A DNA stretch of 64,000 nt from Dissophora ornata (taxonomy: Eukaryota > Mortierellomycota > Mortierellomycetes > Mortierellales > Mortierellaceae), in contig MU616610.1 of assembly GCA_025201705.1 (NCBI GenBank), forward strand, positions 1 through 64,000, given 5' to 3'. The first letter of the stretch is position 1. Every line of letters begins with the position of its first letter. The notes beneath the pieces are model-generated. The model was not told where the DNA came from. It worked only from the letters and a program-made list of their open reading frames with translations, and did no database searches. Made by a program: the position numbers and the translations under genes. Shown piece after piece: positions 49,001 through 60,800 of the stretch.

Positions 49001-49306
49001 CCTTCTCTCTTTTCACTCGGATTTCCTCTGTCCAGCATGTTCACTCACACCGCTGCTGGAACCTACTCCCGACCACGTACGTCAAGCAAGATGGTCAACT
49101 ACACAAGTCCGAGTCCGACAGGTATGACGTCTACCATGGCTGCGGCGCTGAGGGAACTGTCATTCGATTGCCTGGAGGAAGAGATGTATGAGGTGGACAG
49201 TAGTCCGATGGCGGCGAGGATGCGCTGGTTCGCGATTCCAATCGAGGTTGCGAAAGTGTACACACAATGTCAAGACACTCCGGTACACTTTCCTAAGCGA
49301 TCATAA
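46095..49306 (+). CDS. Class V aminotransferase/cysteine desulfurase-like PLP protein, copy 2
   Basis: Exons 46095-46450, 46590-47022 and 47318-49306 give 925 residues. It aligns end to end with the gene at 42357: N-terminal FIHDPPFGKKKSTYTDWF, VFVSIQEHHSNLLPWRES, KIGSFSAGSNLTGVL, the Asp of AFAFFDYAGVGSY and the candidate Schiff-base Lys322 in LSPHKMAGGPGSSGIL, then GFVRFSFPYFAREKDIDFVL. The low-complexity region has diverged fully in sequence, but the terminal module (ALRELSFDCLEEE ... MRWFAIPIEVAKVY) is kept. Intron 2 is 295 bp against 83 bp in copy 1. This is a tandem duplication with substantial divergence; both copies look intact. Confidence 0.88.
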
Positions 49307-49871
49307 CGATACAGATAGACGATACACCATTTGTTATATACGCACCATTGCTATAGTACAGTGCAATACATCTCCCGCTGAGGTTTCACAAGATTCTGGC
49401 GTCAACTGACTATGTGGTACAAGAAAAACAAACGCACGGATCGCACCAATTTTTCCATGCCGTCCTGTTACTTCAATGCCGATGCGGCATCAACATTACG
49501 CTAGCGCCGCACATACGCAACACAGTCGTGATCCACAGGGGCAGTTAGACTCCTATTCTGTTTTGGGACAAGATGCCTTCATGAATCATATATTTTCTTT
49601 GGCAGAAATGTCTCTTTTATTAATACAACCGAAGCTATTATGACAGCGACGATAATGATGATGATGATGATGATGATGACGATGATAATGATGATGATGA
49701 TGACGATGATGATGATGATGATGACGATGATAATGATGGTGATGATGATGATGATGATGATGACGATGATAATAATGATAATAATGATGATGATGATGAC
49801 GATGATGATGATGACAATAATGATGATGATGATGATGACAGAATGAAGAGACAGGAAAGACTATGCCCCAG
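49307..49871. other. Spacer holding a GAT satellite
   Basis: This lies between the 3' ends of the second PLP gene and the coiled-coil gene (convergent). Apart from the GAT repeat it contains nothing recognisable. Confidence 0.5.
49648..49841. repeat. Imperfect (GAT)n trinucleotide satellite
   Basis: About 190 bp of GAT triplets broken at intervals by GAC and AAT, so that longer units such as GATGATGACGATGATAAT recur. It would read as poly-Met or poly-Asp/Asn on plus but lacks any gene context. Confidence 0.95.
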
Positions 49872-51740
49872 CTACAAATGAGTCAGCTGTAGACTCAAAT
49901 CATCAATCGCCTTCCTCAAACAATCAGCCTGCGTTTGAACCTGTACGCGCTCCTTCTTCGCCTCCTCGAAATCATCCTCTGAACGGACGATGGTTGCCAC
50001 AGCATCTTCAATATTCTTTTGCAGCTTTGCAAGCCGTCTCTCGTGTGACCTGTCATCATGAAGAATATAAATAAAGAAACTATTGAGTCGATAACAGCTT
50101 TTCGAGACACTCTTCACCGTCAGATTAACATACGCCACAACAACGCGATCGACTTACTGAGTCTTCATAGCAATCTGCTCCATTTGCACAGCGTGCTTCT
50201 GTGTCAACGACGAGAGTTGTCGCTCGTGCTTGATCACGAGCTGCTTCTGGTACTTAGTGACCTATACCATAGAAAAAGAAGACCTGGATGGTTAGCAAAG
50301 ATCGCCTCTGGCATCGTATTTAATACCCGTAAAATGGCACAAGGTGCATCTTCACATTACCTCCTTATCCAGATCACTGCCTTTGGTGAGATCGTACCGA
50401 GTTCTGTGCATCACAAGCTCCTCTCCAATCGAGTTGCCCAAGAGGAAGGAAGTTAATTCGGCATCCATGTCATCGTTCTTGAAGCTCAAGTCGCTCTCCA
50501 GATATTTGATATAAATATCGTGTTCTTGTAGCCTTTGTTTCAAATCTTCGGTAGCTTCCGCACTTTCAATGGATTCCTTGAGTTCAGATAGCACCCTCTC
50601 CATTTCCTCGCTGACAATATCCTTTAGTTCAATTAATTCCGCATCCATTTCTTGGAGATTGCCCGATCCCAATTCCTTAAGTGTGGCCTCCTCAAACTGT
50701 TCCATCTCTCGCTCACGGACCTGAATTTCCAACAATTTGTTCTCAGTCTGGAACGTCAATTCCAACACTTGCTCCTGGTACCTCTGAATCTCAGATTCTT
50801 GGTCAGCAACCGTCGCCTCAAGCTCCTTTTGTTCCAACTCCGCATCCCGAACTTGCTCAGCAAGTTTGATCTCCATCTTCTTAAAAACGCCTCGCATACT
50901 GTTGAGAGTTCCCTCTGCTTGCTCGCACTGCCACTGCAGCTGCTCCACTGCGCGCCTAGGTTCCTCAAGAGAATACTCCAGTGCCTTAAGAGTGGCCTGG
51001 CCCTGCTCAACTGCGGCATTTTCTCTTTCTGGAGACTCATGCCGTTGCTTGGCCTTGTTCTGAAAATCAAGACGCGTCTGGAATGTCGCATTTGCTGTAA
51101 TCTGTGATTTTGATAACAGACTAATCTATTGTGCGCATGGATGTGTGATATTAGCGATCAGCCTGGCACTGTTCAGGAGAGTTACGACATACATTTCCAG
51201 ATTTAATCTTACTCCTTGCGCCTGCTTCCCTTTCAAGGTGCCAGGTGGAGAGTGTGTCCAGCTCTAAAAGAACATAGTACGCCGTTTAGCGCTTGTTTCA
51301 ATTGCATAATGGTGGCGGATATATGCCGATGATGTTCGCAGTACTCCTTACGTGCACTCGGGGGAGGTTTGTGACAGCATTCAATGGCGTCGTCTCAAGG
51401 AGTTGGGTTGAAGTCTACAGTAGAGGCGATAAGGAAATAAGTCAGAATCGTAATCCTCATCAGTTACCTGTCGTTTCCTGCATGATGCTTGGAATTACCA
51501 CATGGCCAAGCTTCTGCGTCTTCTGTGGTGGCATGCCATCAGCAATACTCTATGGAGATAAAGAAAAGGCAATCGAAGAGTGCCACAGGGTGAGTCGTTA
51601 TTTGAGCTGGACTCTAACAGACCATAATACATTGCTGCTGCTAATCCGCACGAAGTTGGTACCTCTGATTTGTTCTTCAAGTGCGAGGTCGACTTGAAGC
51701 GCGGACTGTGTTGTGCCTCGATGGCATTCTCGTCCTGCAT
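49872..51740 (-). CDS. Coiled-coil protein, 431 aa
   Basis: Seven exons (51663-51740, 51468-51549, 51352-51393, 51193-51263, 50361-51101, 50158-50261, 49872-50049) close into one frame. The first ~95 residues are polar; from about 95 to the end the sequence is almost continuous heptad-like coiled coil rich in Glu, Gln and Leu (EQLQWQCEQAEGTLNSMRG, then KKERVQVQTQADCLRKAI near the end). No globular domain or motor motif is visible. It shares a 301 bp divergent promoter with CDT1, so S-phase or mitotic expression is possible but unproven. Exon 3 (42 bp) depends on a weak TTGAG acceptor. Confidence 0.75.
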
Positions 51741-51918
51741 GGCTGCTGTGTCGCCGTGCGGCTCTACCGATGGGGTGTCCTGTGTGGTTGAGTGGTTGAG
51801 TGGGGCTATGTGTGTGTGTCCAGGGGGCTTTCAGTCGTTGCAATGGAGTGAGGGGCAGGGCAAAGTTCTGCATGCTCTTTGGAGCATTTCATTTACAGGC
51901 CAGGACTGTTTTTCATTG

Positions 51919-51924
51919 ACGCGT
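51919..51924. promoter_or_regulatory. MCB-like element in the CDT1 / coiled-coil divergent promoter
   Basis: ACGCGT, the core MluI cell-cycle box bound by MBF-type factors in ascomycetes, sits 123 bp before the CDT1 start and 179 bp before the coiled-coil gene start. The match is exact for the 6-mer; function is inferred from CDT1 being a G1/S gene in other fungi. Confidence 0.4.
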
Positions 51925-52041
51925 GATAACTCGGAAGACTACATCATCGCGCAGCCTGCAACTGCCAGGTGAAGGTTCAATCTTATTTGAAAACGATTTT
52001 GTCTTCTGCCCTCTGCCTTGTGCCCATTGCTTACCTCCAAC

Positions 52042-54557
52042 ATGACCACCAGGAACCAGACACAACTAGGCTTTGCGCAGCAGAAAACCGGCGCACGCAG
52101 GATACTACACTCGGTGAGTGGCACTTTTCTCACTTTTCTCGGCAACCTGAACACTCGCCTTCAAGTCATGCACTCGCACTCTGCTGTTGCAGGTATGCTA
52201 AATCAAAATGCTTGTCTCTCCGCAATTTGTAGAAACATTGCAAGGCAACCACAGGCGTAGATGGGAATGCAGAAGTCGAAGCTGTTCAAAACAAGAATAC
52301 CTCTCCGCCTTCTCCAGAAGAGCTGTTGCTGGAAAGGGCGGGCAACCTTGTGCGGACCGTAGAACAAAAGTTGGTAAGGCACCACCAACCCTGCTACCAA
52401 CTCTGCTGCACGCGCTCCAGACTGTAATGATAATGACAATAACATACCTTTTTGGATGTGGAAATATGCTAGGCGACCTATAGGAAGGAAAAGGAAGAAA
52501 GAATTACTAGGGATATCGAGCAGGCTGCCGATGGACGATCGTCACGCTCAAAGACATCTGGTCAGGAACTGAAGAATAATGACGCGGCTACTCAGAGGAC
52601 TCTACGCAGCGCGTCAAAAACGAAAGCCGCCACTAGAAAAACTCAGACGTTAATCGATTTTCAACGTATCAGCACGAAGAAGAAGAACACAGGCGATAAT
52701 GAGGATTCAGCCACTGATCAGGCGAAGAAAATAGCAGAGACGCTGATGGAGGAGGAGATTGGGAAAGTCGCTGAAAAGATGTCAGAGGAGGCGACGGAGG
52801 TAATAGCGCCAGAAACACGAAAAGATTCTGAAGGCGAGGAGACCTTGCTAATGGCTGCAGTGGAGGAGAGTAATGACTCTGCAGCCTCAAAGGAACCTTC
52901 ACAATCAACGGCACATATGAGAGCAGGAAAACCTATCGCCAAGGACACCATTATGCATAGCAATGACTCTCATAGCAATAGCAACGACGAGGATGAGGAC
53001 AACATTCACCCTTTGGCGCGCACGGTCGTCAAGGCACTCCCGCGCACCAATCTCAGAAAGGCTCACATTGAAGAATCCAGCAGCACCCACCACAAGGTCG
53101 AGGCTCGCAAATCGATCAGTATACCATCTGTAATCTCACACAAGCCTACAGTTCAAGAACCAACTCTTCAAACACCTCTCCCTCTACCAAGCCACATGAG
53201 CGCGCTGTGCGCCAATTTCAAAGGGCTGGAGACTGTGCTCATGTTCACGAAGAGGCAAGGACAACTGTGTTTCTACCACCGACTGAAGAAGCATGTCGAA
53301 CTTCAGTCCTCCAGGTAAATAAATATCTCGAGCAACGCATATTTTCAGAGACAGGGCAGAAGGAATCGACGCACGACTAATTCACACAAACAACATACCG
53401 TCTCCTCTTGATAGGAATTTTGAGATCAAGCATCTTGCACAATTCAAGACACTGTTGCCGGAAGGGTACAAGTTTGTGGTTGCACCATGTTTGTTCGAAG
53501 GGGTAAAGACCAGGTCAATCTTGATTGATATGCTAGAGCTGAAAGATGAGGCCGAGGGCAATTTCATCCCTCAGGCAGAGAAGCGGAGCAAGCTGTTCAC
53601 GGACCGTCTCTACGACCATATCAAGCAACACCACCAGGTACTTGACTTGAATGAACAAGACTAACCAAAATATTGGACTACATTACTCGCATTGCGTCAA
53701 CGGGACTGAATGCTAATGAAACACACCATTTTGCATGGATACTAGAAATTCATCTCCTCAACAACCCCACCACGGACTGACACCTATCCTCACCATTGGC
53801 ATCCGGATTTTGACCTGGAGAGCGTACCACCAATCGATGAAGCAGAAATGCCGCTGCTGAAGCCGGCTGTAATCGACGCGTCAAACCTGAATCTCCGGGA
53901 CCTGGGAAGCAGGAGAGATATCCCACGGAGAGCTAACGAGGAATCAGGGTCGCCAGGATCTTCTCTCGTTGCCGAAATGAAGACAGTCGCGACAGCCACG
54001 GAGTTGACTGATGTAGCTCCAGACTCGTCGGGTGCGAAGGCACTTTCCAGGTTGGAGCAGCTCAAAGAACGGGTAAGTGTTTGTTTAACATCCTCATCAG
54101 AGCGGAGGAGGTTTCTGGAAGGATATTTATCAACAGAGTGCTCAACTCGTCCGCTTCTTGGATTTTTTTCGACAACTATTAGATTCGTCAAAAGCAACTG
54201 GCAAAGAAAGAGTCAGTACAAGGTCTCGCCACTCCGGAAGAGAAGCACCAAGCATTGATTAGTTCTCGCCTGCCCTCGGTATTTGATTTGATCCGGTTCA
54301 AGCGCGTGGATGTGACGCCTCTGAAGACATTGACGGCGGTGGTTGTGAAGAGCTCAAGGATGCCGATCTCGGAAGTCGAGGGAAGGGAGAGTCTGGAGAT
54401 GCTGGCGGAGGCACTGCCAGAATGGTGCAACATCTTTTCGTTGAGCGATGGGGGTCGATACTTTAAGGTCCTGCGGGACGATGGCAAAGGAGGAAAGATC
54501 GTCCATGATGAGAGGGCACTGAGGACGCGTCTCGTGGCGAAAAGCATGCGGCAATAA
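52042..54557 (+). CDS. CDT1: DNA replication licensing factor Cdt1
   Basis: Six exons (52042-52113, 52233-52373, 52488-53314, 53415-53637, 53746-54072, 54183-54557) close into 654 residues. Cdt1 loads MCM2-7 onto origins with ORC/Cdc6. The N-terminal 200 residues are disordered with PIP-box-like segments. The central winged-helix domain runs from about 300 (LPLPSHMSALCANFKGLETV, GYKFVVAPCLFEGVKTRS) and the C-terminal MCM-binding winged helix from about 550 (SRLPSVFDLIRFKRVDVTPL, LPEWCNIFSLSDGGRYFKV). The start ATG is the first in frame and is followed by a consensus GTGAGT donor. The acceptor of exon 3 is TAGGAAG, where only the second AG keeps frame. Confidence 0.92.
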
Positions 54558-55202
54558 CGGGCGACTCACAGCTGCCGTCTTTGCACAAATGGATTCATCT
54601 TACCCACCCGAATCTGCGCTGCTTGTCATAGCATACTATAGCAGAACAAATGGCGCGGCACTACGTGGTCTGAAGAGCGTCGCAATGAGCCCAAGAGTCG
54701 ATGAGCTTTTTATATTTGACATTGACGATATCTACAGCTTTTCGTACACGTTTTAAAGCAGACATTATAAAAGAATAATAAAGGGAAGACTGGCAGCTAC
54801 AAGTAGACTAAATGAAAAACAAAAGAGAGGAAGGAAAGAGTGGAGGGAAAGAGTGGGGAAAGAGCGGCGTCGAGTTGTCAAGAACGCCACAGACTTCCCC
54901 ACGGTCCGACTCTTTTCTTTGATTGCTTGGTTGTAATGTGCTGCTTCTAGAACTGATGTTTATGTTGATTACTACAAAGCCAGGCTGCTATTTAGCCTTG
55001 TAATCCGTCATGGATGAGCATCAACTAAAGAGCGACATGAGGACACTTGAATATTTGAAATCAACTGCGCGGTCGATTTAAAAGATTCAGGTGTGGAGCC
55101 TATACTGCGGTAACGCAAAATCTTCAATGCTGCTGCCTTGTTTCGCGCCCTCATTGCTGAGCTCCAAGTTGATTTGTCTTTTTCATGTCCTTATCTTTAA
55201 TA
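54558..55202. other. Convergent spacer CDT1 / XKS1
   Basis: 645 bp between two 3' ends. It contains ATAATAAA-type polyadenylation-like motifs (about 54772-54783) and a purine-rich tract (54815-54865). No gene is supported. Confidence 0.45.
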
Positions 55203-57720
55203 TTACGGCTCGGCCTGCTGCAGGACTCCTTCAAGTCGGACGAATTCTGGAATCCGGTCTACGTACTTTCTAGTCTGCTCTAAATCTGGCGAGATACAAT
55301 TGTGTTTCTCAATGCTCTCTTCATTGCTACCCTCTGTGACAGCGGAGTTTTTGGCATGGCCACCAAAGAGGAAGGCCTTCCTGGCTGCCCCCCACGCCGC
55401 AGATCCTGCCCCCTTCCGTTCGCTCTGATTTGTGCTCACAACAGGCACTCCAAAGACATTTGAAAGCAGTTGAAGAATCGCGGGGTTCGAAGATGCCCCT
55501 CCGGTCGCTAGAATCCTTGAAATGCATGGTGGTGAAAGTGACGAAGCTGATGATGATTTCGATGGCAGGTGTCCCTGGCTTGATCGGATTCTCATCGCCA
55601 AGAACTGCGACTCACAGATAGCAAGCACATTTGCCCCCCGCCGGTCATTCTTGTTGTCACCGCTAGCACCTTGCGGTCCAAATTCGTCCACAAGCTCTCT
55701 GCCTTCAAACCGGTACACACCTTTGACTGGCGGCCAGATCTCGCGGTCAAAGAAATAAAAACCAATCCTTGAGGAAGCTTCCTTTGGGCCACTGTGCTCT
55801 GGCTTCATTCCATCTTCCAAATATCTGTTGAACTGGCTCCAGCTCCCATCTGCATACATGTCCCTAACTCTCTCACGCGCCAAAGATCCATTCTTGGCGC
55901 AGTACAGCATCAAGTAACCGCGGGGGTCGACGGGATGGCAAAGGTATCCGATTGAAAGTCGGGCATTGGTCTGATGTGACTCTTCATTGCTTTTGTTCTC
56001 ACTGACACTCTGGAGTGTAGATGATCCATGGTTGTTGGTATAAAGAAGGAGCGTATCGCTGGTTCCTAGACTAACGATCGCGTCTCCTTGTTCGGCGCGC
56101 ATCGCCATGACTGTCGCAGGGTTATCGCCTGTGAAAGAAACAATATTCACGTCTGATTGCAATCGGTATATAGAGAATTATGTTTAGACAGTGCCTAAAA
56201 AATCTTCATGGACGGTTGTTGCTGTAACGAATATCATTCTTACCTGGTCGGAAACCATATCGCTCCACGAACCACCTACACAACACCCCCTGCACAGCTG
56301 TACCATTGACATCAACCGGTCCCAATTTTGTTGCTAACGTATCCTCGTTCGAGTCCCATTCACGGTCTTGATAGAGAGCTCCGCCTTGGCCGATAAACTT
56401 TGTTAACAGTGGATCCCAATTCTTGGTCTCGATATTGAGTAGGTTCATACCCGAGCCATCCGCAACATCGATCATCGCGTATTGGGCCATCAGCACTGAC
56501 GCCAGGAATGAACTCACAAGGGATATCCGTTCTGTCGCGCTGTAAACTTGTGGGTTCTTTTGTGCGATCTGAAGACACGGGTTCTCATTAGTATTTAGCG
56601 TGCTAACAGGAAAAAAAAATTGACGACCCCCTCGTCCTATGGAGCTCGCTAATCATTCGAGCCATTGCTCCTCATACCAACTCCCACGCGGATGGCACTT
56701 CGAGGAATAATGAAAGGAACGTCTTTTCACACAGGCACGCAAACCAGAGGCAAATCCATTGAAAACTGGCCGACTTCGCCTTTGGACGACTTTGTCCTTC
56801 ACCACCGGCTCGATATAGGGTTCATCGGGGCTGGGAAAGAAGGCGAGCATGGCTTTACACGGGAACCACACAGCGGGTCGTCGAAATGCAACGTCCAAAA
56901 AAACACGCAAATATTGTTACCTTCAAGATCTGGCTTCCTGTGTATCGCTCGTAAGCACGCGATCCGGTCATATCCGCCAGACGCTGCTGCCCCAAAAGTC
57001 GCGTCGACACCTCGGCTCCTTTATCGCCAGCACCGCTCTGATCATGATCAAGACTTCCGAGGAACTCTTCAATCTCCTGACATTGAGCTGTGGTGCTTGT
57101 GTCCTGCCAAATGGGCGAATGGTAGACTGTAAACGCGTCCTTGAAGACATCTATCAAGGGCGATTTGTGATCACCTTCGGATCGCATCTTCCTGAAGGAC
57201 TCTTGGGCGTCACTCGACCAATACACACTTCCGTGTTGCTACAAGTTGACGAAGTATATAAAAAAAAAAGGAGATGTGGTGAGCTAAGCTGTCTTCATAG
57301 GTATCTTACACTGCAGCTGAGAAGCGGTTTGCGCGTCAATACCTGCGCGGCACCAGAGATGGCCCTCACACGTTCGAAAGGGAACCCGCTCTTTTTCATC
57401 TTATCCAAAACCAACTCTAAAGCTTCGACCCACATCAACACCGGTGTCGTAAAAACTCCTCTATCTTCACAGCCATCGCCATTTCCGGGTTCCGGATGGA
57501 CAGTGACACCACCGCGCGTGAGGTAGTGGTCCAGGTCCGTGTCGAAATGCACTGTAAATGAGGAATGGACCTCGAGTGCCAGAGACTGTCCCTGTGCATA
57601 TTGACTCGCATGATGCAGCGCGATGACCTTAAGCTGCTGGGTCGAGAGATCTAGTCCAAGATAAAGCGATGTTTCTCTGCTCCCTTGATCGCCTCCATGG
57701 TAATGTTCTGCGTCGCTCAT
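55203..57720 (-). CDS. XKS1: Xylulokinase
   Basis: Four exons (57343-57720, 56921-57238, 56244-56568, 55203-56128) give 648 residues of a FGGY-family sugar kinase. Motifs: SLYLGLDLSTQQLKVIAL (phosphate-1 loop), ISGAAQQHGSVYWS (substrate His/Gln region, typical of eukaryotic D-xylulose kinases), DVADGSGMNLL with catalytic Asp, GDAIVSLGTSDTLLLYT (phosphate-2) and ILATGGASSNPAILQLL (adenosine loop). It phosphorylates D-xylulose to feed the pentose phosphate pathway. The long C-terminal half has a Ser-rich loop (HLPSKSSSASSLSPP) before the adenosine motif. Confidence 0.95.
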
Positions 57721-57869
57721 TGTGTGCCAAGGGAGATCCGCTGCAATGCGAGCCTGCTGGTCACATTTTTTTATTTCAAGTCAGAGCATGGCATCAGACT
57801 ACCAAATCTTTACTTGCAACTTCAGAGACCGAAGGGCTACAGAAGCTTAGGAAAAACAGGTCCTTGCAG

Positions 57870-60800
57870 TTAACGGCCGCTACCAAGGGCACTATGGTCT
57901 AACAGGAAGATATCCAGATCTTGCCATCCGCCACCAACTCGTACCATCACCTTCCTCTTCTTTCCGCTCGCAGCCCCGGAAGGTGCCGATAGCGCACTGT
58001 TATACGAACTCGCCCGTGGACGCACCGACCGACTAGCCGCAGGTTCTGGTCGTCGAGGTGTCTTCAGGTTCATCTTCGACCCCTGTTGCCCTTCGGCTCC
58101 GCTGGAAACCCCCGAATCCCCTTCCGTGCCAGCTCCACGGCTATATTCCATCAACCGACAGAGACCCATCTTTCCACCGACCGCCACCACTTTGCCTTGT
58201 GCTCGCTCCTCCATCCTTCCTCCAAAATAGTACTTGCCTTCTCCAAGCCGTCGCACCTGCATACGAATAGGACTTGCATTCACGATCCTTGCAAACTCCG
58301 CGTCCAGCTCATCGCCACGAGTGGCTTTATAAGGCGCCATAGTCGATGACTGCTCCTGAATCCTCACGCTTTGCTGCTTTTGCTGATCCTGCGTCTGCTG
58401 GAACCGTGATGGCTGAACTCGACTAATCGACCCCGCGGAAGAAGAGGATGATGTCGATGGACTAGTTGGTTCCTCAAATGGCGGGGCCGCGCAGGCCTCA
58501 AGACCCATACTCGATACTGACTCTGAGTTCCTACCCGCCCCTGACAATCCATAGATTGAATCCATCCTTTTACCAAAGGATCCAGAACCCGACATTGCCG
58601 TTGCAGCAGCTGTCGATATCCTCGATATTTGCGTTGTTTGATAGTCATCCAGAGACGGGCGACGACGACCCTGCAAACTACTTAGTGCAGCGCTGTCGCT
58701 TTTGCTACTGCGATAGCCCATCGAACTCACACTCCGAGCATTTTGAGCAACTGGCTGTCGCTGTCGAGTCGCCGGCGCTACTGCTGTTGGTATGGAAAAC
58801 TCGAGTTGCTTGGGCCGTGTAGGTATCGGACTGCTAGATCGCCTTTGAGGTGTAGGAGTATCCGGCGCAGAGACCTGACGGAACTTTGAAGAGGCATTCA
58901 TCCCCACAGGTGGCGGCACCTTCGATTGTGCTTTTCTCCCACCCGTCGTTGAAGGAATTGGCGTAGGTGCAGGCGACGTCGATCTGGGTGCCGGAGCTCC
59001 TGCGGATAATTTACTCATGCTCCCTGTTGGCGAAAAGACTGGTTTCATTCCATTTAAGGAAGGGTTACATGATTTACTCCGTGTTCCCATAGACGATGCT
59101 GCGCGATTTAGAGAGTGACGTGGAGGGCTTGCATCACGGTCATGTCGCGTGGAGGATCTGGATCGTGGGGTATATCTGGCTGCAGCGGAGGGTGCATACG
59201 GTATTCCTGGGATTGAGGGAGATGTTGTTTTTGTGCTACATAATACGTATGGGAGTTAGTTTGAAAGAACATGGTATTTGAACAGAGCATGGTACCATAA
59301 AAACTAATGATCGGACAAAATACCTTGGACACCATGGGCGCAGCTTATCGGACATGGCTCGTGATGGCGACCGTGACGGGCTGGGACTAAGTGCTCTATA
59401 GTTGCTGTAGGTATTTGGCGACAGCAACGATGGTGGACTGGCGATGGAGGGTACTGGGGACCAAGGTCTATGGCGAGGTCGGCTACTGATAGGCGATCGA
59501 TTTCTTGTCATTGCTGGCGCGTCCTTAGGAGAGTACATTGGAGACTGGAGTGATCCTGAGGATGGAAGAGGACGTCGTCCACGCTGTGGCTGTTGGCTCT
59601 GCTGGGGCGGGTGAAACAGCGCAGCTGGCCCAGGGGATACCCATTCAGCTTGAGGCTGTGATCGTCGCATAGCAAAGAGCGGTTTCTCTGGGAGTTGCAT
59701 TGGTGGCGTGGGGAGGTTTGAAGGAATGGATGCATCCAGGATATCCAGCATCTCCTCGATACCGTCTAAATCTAGCTCCACTCGATCCAGGCTGTCTCGA
59801 AGTTCTTCCCACCTGGCCATCATAGCTCTGTGCTTTTGAATAACCTCTGTATTCTTTGTCGCACGACTCTCGATCCCGTTCTGGAGCATGTTCAGCATCT
59901 TGTTGACAGCAGGGGCGTAGTACTTGTGCTTAGCTTCGAAGCTCTTGAAGGTCGTGTAAAGATGATCGCGATCGATGGGCGCAGCTGGTACAACCCTATC
60001 CCTCACCATGGTAAAGATCTGGTCGACCATGCCTTTGCAGTGGATAATAGCCCTATCCATTGATTCCATCATCGACTCTACTTGCCCCGCGACTTGCTCA
60101 AACACAGCCAACCATCGTTCCTCCTTCAGCTCGTCCCCAATCCTATCTCTGTGTGCCCTGGTATCATCCCAAAGATCAAGTAACTCCTGATACTGTTCCT
60201 GTAGTTCCTCGTGTTTGACGTCATCTGGTGGCAGTGCGTCAATCTGAACTGTCAGCATCTCGATCCTAGTTCCCAGTGATCCAATTCGACCATCAAGGCT
60301 CGCAAGTGCCTCCGTATTGCGCTGCTTTTCCTGCGCATCTTCAGAGTTGGTGGTATTTGGGTCTGTGGATGTGGTGGAAGGCGAAAGTGATGGACTGGAC
60401 GGTATCTGCGCAGATCCCGATCTGCTTAATTCTGGGTTCTGGTAGAACCTCTCCTCCTGGAAGCGGTCCATTCCTAATCCAATCTCCTCGATTTCTGCCA
60501 ACACGTCTTCCATTTGAGTTAAAAGCCCCCGTCGAGTCTGAGAGCTGGCAAATATACCCTTCACCTCGTCCAGCATCGTTTTGAGCAAAATCCAGTTCGA
60601 TTGAATGGTCTTTGCTGCCAGTTGTAACTCCTGTGATGTCAATGAAGGCTCCTCAGCTTCACCATCGCCAATGCTTTGCTGATACTGAGACTCTTCTGGG
60701 GTATCTAGTCGTGATCCGACCTTATCTTTGAGTTCTGTCATCATCTCGATATTGGGGTAGAACCGGTGCATGATCATGTCGATCTCGTTAACATCCTGCT

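Noticed and set aside
48496..49044. 182-codon minus-strand frame in the second PLP gene
   Set aside because: Antisense of the low-complexity linker; no splice context or conservation in the paralogue.
49640..49846. ORF of almost only Met and Thr on plus
   Set aside because: It is a translation of the GAT satellite with no flanking gene structure.
55480..55500. GGTTCGA-like tRNA T-loop motif
   Set aside because: It lies inside the xylulokinase coding exon and no cloverleaf can be formed around it.
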